64,000 nt of DNA, from contig MQVO02000006.1 of the NCBI GenBank assembly GCA_001986395.2, positions 1,550,001 through 1,614,000 of the forward strand, in the 5' to 3' direction. Every line of letters begins with the position of its first letter. Position 1 is the stretch's first letter. Below, in pieces: positions 1 to 12,135 of this stretch. The DNA is from Irpex lacteus (Eukaryota > Basidiomycota > Agaricomycetes > Polyporales > Irpicaceae). The notes beneath the pieces were generated by a model. The model was not told where the DNA came from, did not search any database, and worked only from the letters and a program-made list of their open reading frames with translations. The translations under genes were made by a program, and so were the position numbers.

Positions 1-46
1 AATCTCGAGCGCCGACGGAATCCAGTTATCTAGGTATGGTGTTTGG

Positions 47-1180
47 GCAGCTTCGAGGGATCATGGCTCCAACTCCTGCCTTAGCGCTTGTCTCTCGTCT
101 CTTGTGTTACTTGTCGGTTGCGTTTCTATGATCCCTCCGTGCTACTCACCCCCTCTCCTTCAAACTTTATAGATGGGACACTACCAGAAATGCTCAAAAT
201 CAGGTCCGTCACCACCACACCTGTCCATTCCCGATGCTCATTCTCTATCTACCACTCCCATCTCAGGCAATCGAAGCCGCATACGTGCAGTGTCCTCAGG
301 ATCACACCCTCACGGCTCTGAGCCGACGGTCCCCATAGGTAAACGGGTATAGCAGTTTCGAGGGTGTCATGAACCCAACTCCTGTTTCCCGGATTTCTTC
401 TTTCTACCCGCGAGTGTCTCGTTGTCAATCGTGTTGCATTCGCGCCTGGCTATGAGGTTCAAAAGGTGCGCTCCCATGCACGTCTCCGTAGCCGATACTC
501 ATTCTCGATCCATTGCTTTCAGTATCAAGAATCGAAGTCGCGTACGTGCAGTGTCCTCAAGATAACATCTCAAGATTCAGTCCCGGTGTTGATGGTTCCG
601 ATACAGGTGATCGGATAAAGCAGTTTCGAGGGTGTCATGAGCCCAACTCCTGCTTCCGTATTTCTCCCCTCTGCCCCTGCATATCTCGTCGTCAGTCGCG
701 TTGCATTCGTGCTCTTTGAGGTACTTACTTCCTTTAGAAGCGGCATATTAGGCACTCCTTCGAGATTTCGTCAAGCGACTAGTGCGTGCTACCAAGACAT
801 CAAGACTTCAGGTCCATAGAGCACACCGGCGAATCGATCTGGTATGAGACATAGGCAGTTCCGAGGGACCATGACCCTGACTCTGTCCTTGTACATTTTC
901 TCTTCCTTCTAACTCTTTGTCTGTCGCATCCTTATGAACCTTCCGCTCTACTGAATATCTCCTCAGCCATCAACAAGGAAGCGCATATTATTTGAAAGGT
1001 ACATACACTCATCACCTGCATCTCACCGTATATGACGCTGATTGTTTATATCTCTCTTCAGTGTAAGCAGTCAAAGTCGCGTACGTGCAGTGTCCACATC
1101 AAGACCTAGTGCCGATAGTATGCATATGCCAATGTAAACGGGAGGAAGCAGTTTCGAGTGACCCCAACTCCTGCTTCTTT
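47..1180. repeat. Degenerate tandem repeat, about 235-305 bp unit, five copies
   Basis: A conserved core beginning GCAGTTTCGAGGG and continuing to CCAACTCCTG recurs at 47-80, 352-388, 620-655, 855-888 and 1148-1176, giving periods of 305, 268, 235 and 293 bp. A second motif around CGTACGTGCAGTGTCC recurs at 272-303, 533-563 and 1070-1100. A third, around GTCGCGTTGCATTCG, recurs near 410-440 and 684-706. Order within the unit is kept, so this is a decayed tandem array and not chance. No long open frame is shared between copies. The array may extend left of the window. Confidence 0.75.
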
Positions 1181-4100
1181 GCCAAATTCGGATTGGCACC
1201 ACACCCTCGGTATACTTGCCTTTGATAAAGGTGCAGTGCCAATAGCTCGGGGAAGGCTTCGAACGATTCAACGGCTTCTGGTCAAATCCTGATCCCTCTA
1301 TCGTATACATCTACACGATAGTCGTGCATCTCCTACGGAACTGAGCTGTTGTGCTGGCTCAGTCAAGGGTACTGAGTGCGTTGGCACACCATCTGGCCTC
1401 AGCTGGGGCTGATCATGCCATAACGCGAGTGTTGGTGGGGAAGACAATCTGTCACTCTAGTTTCTCCATAAAAACCCCAAAACTGCAGTAGCTCGCGGTG
1501 CAAGAGGAATTCTGAGGAAATTTTGGATAAACTATCGTTGCTGTCAAGAAACTACAGTTGTGATCATATGGCTAAGATAGCTTCTCAAAGCTTCTCAACG
1601 TGCGCACATGTTCTGTGTACGCTTACGACTACAGTATTACGTAGTTTGCAGACTTTTTGGAAACGAGGGATTCAATCCAGGCTCCGGTAGATGCTTCATG
1701 ACGTTACCAGAAAGAGGGGTATATGGGTATATGTAGTCCGACCAAACGAGAGAAAGTCTGGAAAATCGAAGGCACACATGTTACCTGCCTGCTCTTACAC
1801 TAGTTCAGCAGGATTTGGTATCCGCCTGAACGGATCGTCGCCAGGAAGGTGCCAGTGGAGGTCTAGCGGGGTATCCGGTGGTATCGAAAGTGGCGTGGAA
1901 CGTGCAAAAAAATCGTTGTCCTTCGTTTGCGTCGTGAATGCGTTGGCTCGTGCCAAGAGCGTATGTGGACTATTCATTGGATCGTCGGGTTCTTGAAAGT
2001 CTAAGGCGGGGAATGCGAGTGAAGGCATCGACGTCCTTGACGAGCGGTTCTGTTCATGCGCGATCCAGCGCAAGTTGATGATGAAACGGGACGAAAGAAC
2101 AGATGTAAATCTATTGTGACGTTAGTTGGCTTGAAGAGGCAGCGTTGGTAGCCTACTTACGCAAGGAGAAACGGAGCTATTATTCCCACTCCCTACAGCC
2201 AGCTAAGTTTGGCGTTCAAACGATGAGATGAATACACGTACTGTGACTTCAAATACTACTATCTGGCTGATGTTCAAAGCCAAAAACACCCTATTAATGT
2301 ACGCATGTGAGTGACGGTTGGTATATATTACTGTAGAGCATCCTACAGGAAGTATAGCGTGCCTGGAAGTGAGTTAGCCATAACCCGTAATAGAGAAGTG
2401 TTCTGTCACATACCATCACGCAATATCACTTGCGAAATGCAGAAGCTTTGGTTATGCCGGGAAGTAGACTTCCAAGTTCCGAATGTCTTGATCCATGTAA
2501 CCACGAGTAGGATCAGGTCTGCTGCAATGACGGCCGCTCTCGAAACTCTTGTTACTGCGTAGAATAGTATACCTAGTTAAGATAGAATATCGGGTATACA
2601 AGATGGATGGCCTCACATCTAAATTGAATGATACTCAATATTAAAGGAGGGCGCACATTGTTTGAATGAACGTACTGTAGGTTGACGAAAGGGTCGATCG
2701 TCGAATTAGCACCACATCCTCCCAGGATTGGCAACGGTACTGCTGTCTGCGTACTCCAAATGTACTAGAAATGTGGGTGATCAGCATTTACACGTGCTAG
2801 TTTTAGACCGCGCTCACCAGGTCCGCCCCGATGGGTACCGAACCGAGAGTGCATATCGATATCGCGATTAAAATACGGTACCGCCAGGTCGAGATTGCAA
2901 AGGCACGGATTGCCGCAAGTACTAGATGACAAATTACTCAGGAGGACAGTAAATTCATAATGAATGTTACTCACGAGTTACGACGAGTAACAGAGCGATC
3001 ATGAGTCCTGCAGTTAATCCAGCGAGGACGTTACAGCTACAACATCCAGAACAGTGAGCTCAGTGGTTCATCTAAGATAGTATGCTGCCCATGCGTACTT
3101 CTAGGTATAAAATTATCATCAATAGCAGCAAAATGAGAAATCGCTGGCACTCACAAAACTGAATACTTGGTTTATTACTCCAATAATAGTATATGCGAGT
3201 ATGCAGTACCGATTAATGAGAAGGATGACGCTGTATACACTAAATTCATGACGCCAGACGACTTCGATCTCTTGTTCCAGGGTGATTAAATGCTCATACA
3301 CGACGAGAGCTTGTTCATCAAATACAAGTCAGCAGTTGGAGGTTGAGTGGAGTCAATACTAAGTACCTAACAGGGCAACATTTATTATTTTCTCAGTATT
3401 GGAGGTGCTAAATAGTGTGCGTGCGTTAGCCAGCAAGCTGCATGAGTATGTGTCAAGGAGAAACGTATGCACCTCAACGCCTCTACAAGCTGTGCGAAAA
3501 AGTCTTCCTGAGACTCCGACATTAGGAAAGTGTGTCGCTTGCCAGCGAGCGTCTTTAGGACTAGAGTGGCATGGTCGACTTGCAGGAAGCTTCCCTGACC
3601 TCCTTTATGAATGGTCTCTGTAGAGTAGTGCAGAGTCTCCTGCTGTCGCCACGTTAGTCGTAGACGCGGATTGAAGTTGTCAATGGCATGGCCACGAACG
3701 CACTTTGATTGCAGTAAACTGATATTGGGCTGTTGGTTACTGACGTGGGGATCTAAGTGAGACTATAGAAAGAGATGATCAGAGTTACGAGAAGTCAGCT
3801 TGCAAACGCTGACAGAGCTGATCAGTCTCATGTAGGTGGGAAACATTGGAAAAGAGTACCATAGCTGCAGCAAGTCCGTTTCTCGACTAAAATGGTAAAA
3901 AGTCAGAGGAAGCTGGGGGAAGAATGAAGTAGTTGTCGCTGTGCATACAGATGAAAGGCTGACACTGTGCTCACCGGGTTATACGGCGTTCAAGATAGGC
4001 GTGATCATTCGTGTGAGCCACAAGCAAGCAGATCTGCATTACCTGGTCAACCATCGTATAGAATCTACGGCCTCGGAGTCGCATGAAAAAAGGCAACTCG

Positions 4101-4699
4101 CCAGCAGAGTGATTCGAACATACGGAAATGTGATATCAGATGTTTGTTGCTTAGGAGAATGGAGACGGCGTATGTAATACGCAGCGTCTACAACAATGTT
4201 AGACGTATCCTGATCTTATACGAACAGGCAATCCGTGGAGTCGCATAACATCAGGCTGAGTATGTGGTTGAGCTTATGAGAAGGCCTGAGGTAAACCGTG
4301 ACGCAGTGTAAACGCCCGTGCGCTTCAACTTCCCTATCGGGCAGGGCTGCTTGATCGGATCACAAATGTACGTGCCGCCGCTTCAAATCGGGACAGACAG
4401 TGTACTTACTTACGATCTTGAGGCATGAAAGTTGGTAGGTGTCTCGTCTGCTTTGGTGAGAATATGTTTACTCTCTCCAATTGCCAACAGCACTCATCTA
4501 AAAGCCCGGACAAATGACTATGGTTGTGATCGCACTTATTGATGCTTCACGCCGCGCATCGGAATTGTCTCTCTGAGATAGCTTCATTCTTCAAGAAAAG
4601 TAAGTACTATGTCTTCAAGGTTTGCTATACCAGGTAAGCACCACTGACAGTTGTTTACACGCAATCGGTATACGTTTTCTAACTCGACGACTGAATCTA
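1181..4699. other. Gene-free stretch
   Basis: Only short, unrelated open frames are present on either strand, none with a recognisable domain or a consistent set of splice signals. Base composition looks more AT-rich than the coding parts of the window. I see no RNA gene and no clear transposon ends. It could hold decayed mobile DNA that I cannot classify by eye. Confidence 0.5.
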
Positions 4700-6095
4700 T
4701 CAGAACGGATCAGGCAGGCAACCCACTTCGGCGATTAATGATCTGTTCTGAACAAAGAACGCTCCAACGGCATCTTTTATGCCAGCCCCTCCCACCTCTC
4801 CAGCAGTCTCCGCCACACGAGCGACAAGCTTTGCAGCGCTGACCTTGTGTAGCGCTAGTCTTGTAAGGGCATCCGGGATACCTGCGAGTCCATTTGGAAT
4901 AATCTCGACGTTGTTTGGCTACAGGACGTTTTTGTCGGTCAGGTATGATTTTGTGGACCTGACAATCTGCCAGCATTATTCACCTTAATATCACCCGTCT
5001 CAAGGAGCTTGGCCAAAGCGGGGTACATCTTCCTACCAAAATCGTAGTTGTACGGTGTGTTCGCCGCTCCCCACACCCATGCGGCTAGTTTCCCGTCCTC
5101 GGCCACTTCGCCATCCTTGCCCACTGCGAGTGGGCCAACGGTAACAATCTTTCCATTTGGTGCGAGGATATTCCAAAGAGCTTTCTGTGCGTCGGGCGAT
5201 CCTGAAGCATCGTAAACCACTGAAACAGATTCAGCAGTGATCACTTTCACCGCTGCTGGGAGGTCAGCATACGAAACCTCATGGTAGTCGATGACGTGCG
5301 TGGCACCGGCTGCCTTAACGTATGCTTCGTTGTGTTTGGAGGCTGTAGCAATGATCGGGCTGAACCCCGATAGCTTGAGAAGTTGAAGGGCTACGGAGGA
5401 GTGAGCTCATTATCTCTCGGCCATCCGCTATAATTGCTTACCATATTGGCCAACAGAGCTAGCTCCTCCAGCGACGATAACCGGCTTCCCAGCATACTTA
5501 TGAACACCACCCTCCTCCCAAGGAGCCGTCAAAGCAAGACCTCCGCGACGTTTGACTTCCTGATACAGCCCTACAGCGGCCGTCGAAAAACCTAGAGGGA
5601 CTGTAGCCGCTTCATCGAAGGACAACTTCGGCGGCACCTGCGACAAATAAATCAGATTACGAGCTCGTTTCTATTGGCGAGTCATGGTCTACACACCCTG
5701 GCCACCTGCACGGCGTCGGCGAGCGTGTACTCCTGTGCCGTCAACGTATCGGGGTGGAAGAGAGATTGATACAAGCTAGTGTCTAAAGGTTGGCAACCCG
5801 TTCACCGTGACGTTATCAAACAAAGAGTAACGCACACTCTGTCACCGATGTTCAAGCCCACGACTCCCTCACCGATGGCTACAACCTCTCCAGCTCCATC
5901 AAGCCCAATGAGAGCAGGGTATCCGTAGTGGTCTACCCATGCTCCGATGTTATGGATGACGTAGTCTGCAGGATTAAGAGCGACAGCAACGTTCTTGACG
6001 AGCACTTGTCCAGGACCGGGTTTGGGCGTCGGTCGTTCAATAAGCTTGAAGGGCTCGGCGGGTCCAGTGAACACAAGGGCTTTGTGCGACGGCAT
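4700..6095 (-). CDS. Medium-chain reductase (GroES-like/enoyl-reductase type), paralogue 1
   Basis: Predicted 386-aa NAD(P)H-dependent oxidoreductase of the zinc-independent medium-chain (quinone oxidoreductase / trans-enoyl reductase) type. Exons on the minus strand are 6095-5836, 5775-5697, 5637-5442, 5390-4984 and 4918-4700; all phases close. The N-terminal GroES-like part carries PKPGPGQVLV and LNPADY. The cofactor-binding fold carries GGASSVGQ, the usual glycine-rich dinucleotide turn, followed by TASKHNEAY. The C-terminal exon ends in LPDPF. The cysteine and histidine ligands of zinc alcohol dehydrogenases are not evident. The substrate cannot be told from sequence; relatives act on enoyl thioesters, quinones or polyketide intermediates, but no synthase gene lies nearby. 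It is the most diverged of three tandem copies. Confidence 0.85.
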
Positions 6096-6147
6096 GATCT
6101 AGTAGAGGACGGGATATACGGGGGACCATACGACATGCCGGGCTGGC

Positions 6148-6158
6148 CTATTTATGAG
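6148..6158 (-). promoter_or_regulatory. TATA-like element of reductase paralogue 1
   Basis: The minus strand reads CATAAATAGGC about 55 bp upstream of the start codon. Equivalent boxes stand at nearly the same distance before the other two paralogues, which supports a shared duplicated promoter. Confidence 0.5.
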
Positions 6159-6658
6159 CTTTGGAGACATAGGACAGCCTGCTGCTAACACTTACTGTCA
6201 GTTGTGCCGAGTATCATGTTTGCCGCTTCCAACGGACACGTACATCCGCGTTGATCGATAGGTATACTAACTGTACTCGTAAACCACAGGTGAGTGTTTC
6301 TCACGATGGTACATACGTACTTACACAGTGCTGACTAATCTGCTCATTTCAGATACATAGATCGAGATCAAATAGGCTTTAGATCTACGAGTAGATGCAC
6401 TGCGTGAGGATGCGCTTGTAAGTAAGCTCATCCTGCTCGGCCCCAAGACCCGAGCGAGTAACTGGAAGACTTCGGGCCGCTGCGCTGCATAGAGAGACAT
6501 AACGCAGCACGTCTAATCTTCCTAGTGCCGTAAAGATATATGTCTCTCTATAGGTGGCGAGTTCAGTTCGATTTCATTCGCCCAAGTAACTATGAACACT
6601 ACTGATAGTACGCCCATAGATCATCGATCAAACACTACGAGTGCCTTAGCAACTAGCC

Positions 6659-8056
6659 TTACCATGGATCAGGCAAACTGCCTACTGGGGCCAATAATTC
6701 TCTGAGTTGAGCATAGAATGCTGGAATGGCGTCATTCAGCCCAGCACCTCCCACCTCTCCTGCAGTCTCTGCCACACGAGCGACAAGCTTCGTACCACTG
6801 ACCGTCTTCAGCGCCAGTTTTGTGAGGGCATCTGGGATACCTGCGAGTCCGTTTGGAACAATCTCGACATTGTTTGGCTATGGAACGTTATTTCAGTCAG
6901 GTGCGGAAACCTCGTGAGCCAACTTATCTGCCAGAAATACCCACCTTGATATCGCCAGTTTCTAATAACTTGGACAGAGCAGGCCACAGTTTCTTCCCGA
7001 ACTCATAGTTGTATGGTGAGTTAGCCGATCCAAACACCCAGGCGACCAACTTTCCATCCTCAGCTACTTCGCCATCCTTGCCGAACGCGGGAGGAACAAC
7101 GATAGCGATCTTTCCATTTGGTGCGAGGATCTCCCAAAGAGCTTTTTGTGTGTCAGGTGATCCAACAGCGTCGTAAATCACTGACACAGGCTCGGCAGTG
7201 ATCTTCTTCACTGCTGCTGGAAGATCGGCGTAAGGTATGTCGTGGTAGTCGATGACGTGCGTGGCACCCGCTGCCTTAACGTATGCTTCGTTGTGCTTGG
7301 AGGCTGTAGCGATGATGGGGCTGAAACCCGACAATCTGAGGAGTTGAAGGGCTGCAAAGGAGTGGGTTTTTAAGTTTTAGAGATTAAGATGCAGTCACGT
7401 ACCGAATTGACCGACAGAACTAGCTCCTCCACTAACGATAGCCGGCTGTCCAGCATACTTGTGGAGGCCACCTTCTTCCCAAGGAGCCGTCAAAGCAAGA
7501 CCTCCACGACGTTTGACTTCTTGATACAGACCCACAGCGGCCGTCGTAAAGCATGAGGGAATGGTAGCCGCTCCATCGAAGGACACATTCGAGGGCACCT
7601 ACAAAAACGAATCAGATAACAAGCTCGTTTCTGCTCACTGTGAGTCATGTTATATATACCTTTGCAACCTGCACTGCATCAGAGATTGTATACTCCTGGA
7701 ACGACATTGTATCGGGATGAAAGAGCGCCTCGTATAGACTGGTGTCAAAACTTCAATAATACGTACTGAGATAACATGGAAGGAAGAGTAACGCACACTC
7801 TATCGCCAATATTCAAACCTACAACTCCCTCACCGATGGCTGCAACCTCTCCAGCCCCATCAAGCCCGACGAGTGCAGGGTATCCGTAGTGGTCTACCCA
7901 TGCTCCGAGATGATGTATAATGTAGTCTGCAGGATTAAGGGCAGCTGCAACGTTCTTGATGAGAACTTGACCAGGGCCGGGCTTAGGTGTCGGCCGTTCG
8001 GTGAGCTCGAAGGGAGCGGCAGGTCCAGAGAACGTAAGCGCTTTGTGCGTCGGCAT
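6659..8056 (-). CDS. Medium-chain reductase (GroES-like/enoyl-reductase type), paralogue 2
   Basis: 386-aa paralogue of the genes on either side. Minus-strand exons are 8056-7797, 7738-7660, 7598-7403, 7351-6945 and 6877-6659. Internal exon lengths (79, 196, 407, 219 nt) equal those of both neighbours, so the introns predate the duplication. It has the same GroES-like N-terminus, GGASSVGQ cofactor turn and LPDPW C-terminus. The start is the ATG giving MPTHKAL, which aligns with the other two starts. Start-to-start distance to copy 1 is 1,961 bp. The intergenic DNA upstream of copies 1 and 2 also shares blocks (for example the CCAACGGACRCGTA region near 6230 and 8200), so promoters were duplicated with the gene. 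Substrate unknown. Confidence 0.87.
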
Positions 8057-8125
8057 TATAATTATCTGGTGAAGAGATCGATATAGGTGAGTTCACTGGT
8101 CCATAGACGAGACTACGAGTTGCTG

Positions 8126-8133
8126 TATTTATA
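8126..8133 (-). promoter_or_regulatory. TATA box of reductase paralogue 2
   Basis: The minus strand reads TATAAATA, about 70 bp upstream of the start codon. Confidence 0.55.
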
Positions 8134-8693
8134 GGCTTTCCAGGGGCTACAGAACACCTGAAGTCATGGGGTCGCATGTCGTGCTCAGTGCCGATGCCAA
8201 CGGACGCGTAAGTACGTCTGCCGGTGTGTTGATCGATGAGTACATTGACGATACGATGCTACTACGAATCAGGTGTACAAGTGGATGCTCCTGGTAACGA
8301 TTCAGTACCAGTACCAGTGATGGCATACTGTGATTGACTAATCTATTCGGTGCAGGACCTTACGCCAAGCGAGGCCAGTCTTTGAGTCTATAGGTAGATG
8401 TTCTCGTAAGTACAGCTCCGTTCGCCTGTTCTTTTCCCACTCGGCCCAAGACTGTGACTTGGGAAATACTTGCAATATGTGATTCGGCCCGCGGTGTGTT
8501 TATAAGCATAACGCTGTGTATATAACCTTACTAGTTACTGCCATGCCAGTGCTAGACGCACGTCACACATGTCTATGTTTTGCGATCTCAGTTTGACAAT
8601 TGAGTTCTACTGCCAGTGCTCAGATTACTATGGACACTGCTGGCGAGACACTGTCAGTCAGTTATGATACAATTTTACCAGACTTGAGTGGTA

Positions 8694-10088
8694 TTAGAAG
8701 GGATCAGGCAAGCTGCCTGGTGGACCAAAGAATGGTCTCAACTCGACGTACCACGCCGGAATGGCGTCTTTCAGTCCAGCTCCTCCTACTTCTCCAGAAG
8801 TCTCCGCCACACGAGCGACGAGCTTTGCGCCGCTAACTTTCTTCAACGCCAATTTGGTGAGTGCGTCTGGGATACCAGCGAGTCCGTTCGGTACGATCTC
8901 AATGTTATTCGGCTACACAATGTCAGTACGGTATGGTGAGATTAGAGCAGATATTCGATTCAAGTCGGCCAGCTTACCTTGATTTGACCAGCCTCTAGCA
9001 ACTTTGACAAAGCGGGGAAGAACTTTTTCCCAAACTCATAGTTGTATGGTGAATTGGCTGAGCCAAACACCCATGCGACCAGCTTTCCGTCCTCAGTCAC
9101 TTCGCCATCCTTGCCGAACGCGGGAGGAGCGACAGAAGCAAGTTTTCCATTGGGCGCGAGGATCTCCCAAAGAGCTTTCTGCACATCAGGCGAAGCAACA
9201 GCATCGTAGATGACTGAGATGGGTTCGGAAGTGATCTTCTTTACTGCCGCCGAAAGCTCAGAGTAAGGCACGTCGTGGTAGTCGATGATGTGAGTGGCGC
9301 CTGCCGCCTTCGCGTATGCCTCGTTATGTTTCGAGGCCGTCGTAATTATAGGACTGAATCCAGACAACTTGAGAAGCTGGATAGCTTTCATGAAGTCAGC
9401 ACGTTGATTTCCGGTCATGAAATGAGCCTGCATACCGAATTGGCCGACTGAGCTTGCACCTCCTGTAACGATGGCGGGTTGTCCAGCATACTTGTTAAGC
9501 CCGCCCTCTTCCCAAGGAGCTGTCAGGGCAATGCCCCCACGACGCTTGACCTCTTGATACAAACCAAGAGCAGCCGTTGCAATACCTTCGGGGATCGTGG
9601 ATGCCTCTTCAAGGGAGACGTTCGATGGTACCTGAGAGAAATGTGAATTGGTTGGTGAGCTAAAGTCCGGATATCTATACGAACTCGAACTGCCACTCAC
9701 CTTCGCAATCTGAACAGCGTCAGAGAGCGCATATTCCTGGAACGTCATTGTATCGGGATGTAACAACGACTGGTAAAGTCTACCGAGGGTCTCAGTAACT
9801 TTACAAGTACGTTGAAACAAAGGTCTCTTACACTCTGTCGCCGATCTTCCATCCTTCGACACCTTCACCGATGGCTGCGATCTCTCCCGCTCCATCAAGA
9901 CCGGCGAGCGCAGGATATCCATAGTGGTCTACCCATATCCCAAGATGCTGAAGAACATAGTCCGCAGGGTTAAGCGCGACTGCTACGTTCTTGATGAGGA
10001 CCTGACCAGGGCCAGGTTTGGGCGTTGGCCGTTCAGTAAGCTCGAAGGGCACGGCTGGCCCCTTGAAGACGAGTGCTTTGTGCGACAT
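8694..10088 (-). CDS. Medium-chain reductase (GroES-like/enoyl-reductase type), paralogue 3
   Basis: 385-aa member of the tandem trio. Minus-strand exons are 10088-9832, 9779-9701, 9631-9436, 9384-8978 and 8912-8694, with all phases closing. After splicing of exons 3 and 4 the cofactor turn reads GASSVGQFAIQLLK, the classic quinone-oxidoreductase form. One open frame runs through introns 1, 2 and 3 (9922-8960), which could mislead an automatic caller into a single 320-codon exon. The start MSHKAL is one codon shorter than in the other copies. Start-to-start distance to copy 2 is 2,032 bp. Function is as for the paralogues, NAD(P)H-dependent reduction of an unknown carbonyl or enoyl substrate, probably cytosolic since no signal peptide is seen. 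Confidence 0.87.
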
Positions 10089-10150
10089 AGCTAGAAAGAT
10101 TACTGTAAGACAAGGGAAGTGTGTAGCCGGTTTGCCAAATGAACTTACTG

Positions 10151-10158
10151 TATTTATA
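10151..10158 (-). promoter_or_regulatory. TATA box of reductase paralogue 3
   Basis: The minus strand reads TATAAATA, about 63 bp upstream of the start codon, matching the placement in the other two copies. Confidence 0.55.
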
Positions 10159-11510
10159 TCTTTAAGAGGCGATGGGCAGTATCATATCATAGCACGTATA
10201 CTTATATACTCGTGCTTGTGGCCGAAGAACGCGTCATATCCGCTGCCTTACTACACGTCCTTATCAGAGGATGCTTACGCTATTGCACGGTGATGGTTTT
10301 GTTGATAAGTAGTGCCGTCTTGTTATACTGACTTCTAGTTCAAGTCAGAAGTTTGGTATATCCCGATCGGGGGACGCCCACGCTCTAGGCCTGTAGCTTT
10401 GTCAGCAGCCTCTGAAATCGTAAGTTCGTGAAGGGCACGCGTACATGCAGCGACAGGTCTAGGAATGTGTGGATCCATCGACTGCATTGTCGCGGAATGG
10501 GTACAAACCCGGCTATGATTATAACCTCAAATAGCTAGCGGGAATTGTGTGCCGGGATATTTGCAGGGGGCTGTATTCGAGAGCCTGAACACCAAACATC
10601 CAACAGTAGCCACAGGATAACGTTCATCTTGCTGGTGAACTTGCATTAGGCTCAGAGGCGATTTCCGAAGGTTGTACATAGTATGTACGGCCTGGAAGGA
10701 CGCGATGCATATTCAAGTCTCCGGTGCACAGGGAATAGATTTTTTGACGACCTAGACTGAGAGGCATTAGGTCCTATAAGAGGAAGAGTACGATACAACC
10801 TGACTCCTGAGAATATCACAACAGTAGCCAGACACATTCCAACCTTGTGTACACTCCGAGTCCTTTGAGGAAAGGTTTCTCGCTATTGTTGACATCCGAC
10901 CTTCTTCTCCACCTCAACTCGCTTCTAGACAATCGGCGTGTCCCATCGCAAGAGACTAGAACGCGTCAGGGACTTCTATCAGCCAAGTTCATATATGAGA
11001 GTTACTGTATGTGAAATGCGTACCATGCGTCTATGCATGACAGAACTTTACCCAAGCCTGGCGTCGGCCGTGGGGAGTACAGTAACTAAACTGCGGGGAT
11101 GGCGGCGATGACCTGTTGTGGTAGTTGGTCATGGCAGACTCTGACGAACAGATCGGCGTGTCCTAGAATCCGTATCGAAAGAGATTGGAAGACAAGCTTC
11201 TCGGATTGGAGTGTCGAATCCCACGAGTGCAAAGCTTGTTGGATGGGATTCGGGAAGCCAGGCAGGTGTTCGCTTGTATCTGACAGAAGAACAGTTCATC
11301 TCTTGACTAAACGTGAACGTGAGACGTCAGCTGTCGACCGCTTTACCTTTGAGCCCGTGAGTTCATTAACTTCTCAGTTGCGGGTTCCTCTCGTAGGCGT
11401 GGAGTGTATTGTTCTTTGTATAGCTGCTACCGCGGGCTAGAATCGAGACCGCTATTTAGCAATACAGTATGGATCATAGCGAGTAATGCGACAGACCGTG
11501 CACGCCAATC
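10159..11510. other. Gene-free stretch
   Basis: No open frame here has a recognisable domain or supports a spliced model. The right part is the 3' flank of the broken host gene that ends at 11511. No repeat or RNA gene is apparent. Confidence 0.45.
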
Positions 11511-11804
11511 TCAATGCCGCCATCCGACTTCATGTCCATTATCCATCATCGGTTCTACAAACCCTCTGAATACCCAGGGAACGTCTAGCGCATGCACGGC
11601 AGGAGTTTTCACATTGGAATCTCCATCTTTCTGAGGTGTATCATTGCGAACATCCGAGTCCGAAGATGGTGCTACAGATGCCACCCCAGCGTTAAGAGAA
11701 GGTGCATTCTGAGATGTAGCTTCAGGAATCTGTACGCTTTCAGCATTCCGTCCGAGATCTTGGGCCCACCGCATCCCATAGCCTTCAGAGACTCTGATTT
11801 CATA
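11511..11804 (-). pseudogene. Conserved fungal unknown protein, C-terminal 97 codons (split by transposon)
   Basis: This is the C-terminal half of the gene whose N-terminal half lies at 18636-19433. The frame begins exactly at the left target duplication with YEIRVSEGYGMRW and ends EPMMDNGHEVGWRH before the stop. From memory, basidiomycetes have a conserved protein in which LHWLPHQ is followed directly by YE-RV-EGYGMRW and that ends in a similar NGHE-GWRH motif, so the two halves belong together. An open frame continues leftward of the break into the transposon end (to 11948), but that part is element sequence. The fragment has no start of its own and no known function; an insertion-free allele would encode about 345 aa. 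Confidence 0.85.
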
Positions 11805-11813
11805 CACCAGAAC
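11805..11813. repeat. Left target-site duplication, 9 bp
   Basis: CACCAGAAC directly precedes the left transposon end and is repeated without change at 18636-18644 directly after the right end. In the host gene one copy encodes Val-Leu-Val on the minus strand and joins the two coding halves in frame. Confidence 0.9.
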
Positions 11814-11953
11814 TAGTCTCGTACCCAAAGACTTCAGGCAGCGCGAAGGTTTCTTACCGTTTTGGGACAAGTCCGTGGCAAAAGAGAAACTTCGGCGGAG
11901 CCTGAGAGTCTGGTAGATTTTGTAAGGGCGGGTGTAGTCGAGTCTCACGTGAT
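11814..11953 (+). repeat. Left inverted terminus of the transposon
   Basis: Two parts match the right end in inverted orientation. The first 12 bases (TAGTCTCGTACC) match with one mismatch. The block 11907-11953 matches 18564-18517: 17 identical bases (AGTCTGGTAGATTTTGT), a short spacer, then 21 of 24 bases ending in AGTCTCACGTGAT. The DNA between the two parts is unrelated and differs in length (93 bp here, 71 bp on the right). The inner block contains the palindrome TCACGTGA. Confidence 0.85.
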
Positions 11954-11980
11954 GTGACGTGTCGAGATCTTGTAGAGAAT

Positions 11981-12027
11981 GATTGCGCGCTTAGATGATA
12001 TTGCTATGCTTAATTGCGCGCTTAGAT
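11981..12027 (+). repeat. Subterminal repeat pair ATTGCGCGCTTAGAT
   Basis: Two direct copies stand at 11982-11996 and 12013-12027. An inverted copy with one mismatch (AATTGGGCGCTTAG read on the minus strand) lies near the other end at 18454-18467. Subterminal repeats of this kind often bind transposase; that role is inferred. Confidence 0.65.
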
Positions 12028-12135
12028 TATTTTGTGCTTTGTTCTGTACCGCATACAACCTCAATATAAGCTATTTCGTTTGTCCCTTTTTTTTCTTTCG
12101 TGTCTGTCGTTAAACTAACACTACTCAAGTATTAT

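Noticed and set aside
4710..4976. 88-codon minus-strand open frame over the last exon of reductase copy 1
   Set aside because: It is a shifted frame; the true frame there matches the other two paralogues and ends LPDPF.
4700..10088. Secondary-metabolite gene cluster around the reductases
   Set aside because: No polyketide or peptide synthase, terpene cyclase, P450 or transporter gene lies within the window near them.
11592..11816. Plus-strand open frame of 74 codons over the left host fragment
   Set aside because: It is the antisense of the conserved C-terminal half of the broken gene and has no domain or splice support.
11814..11955. Shared peptide-like string (PESLVDFV) in translations of both transposon ends, taken at first as two copies of a gene
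   Set aside because: It is explained by the inner inverted repeat; the frames around it contain stops and do not extend.
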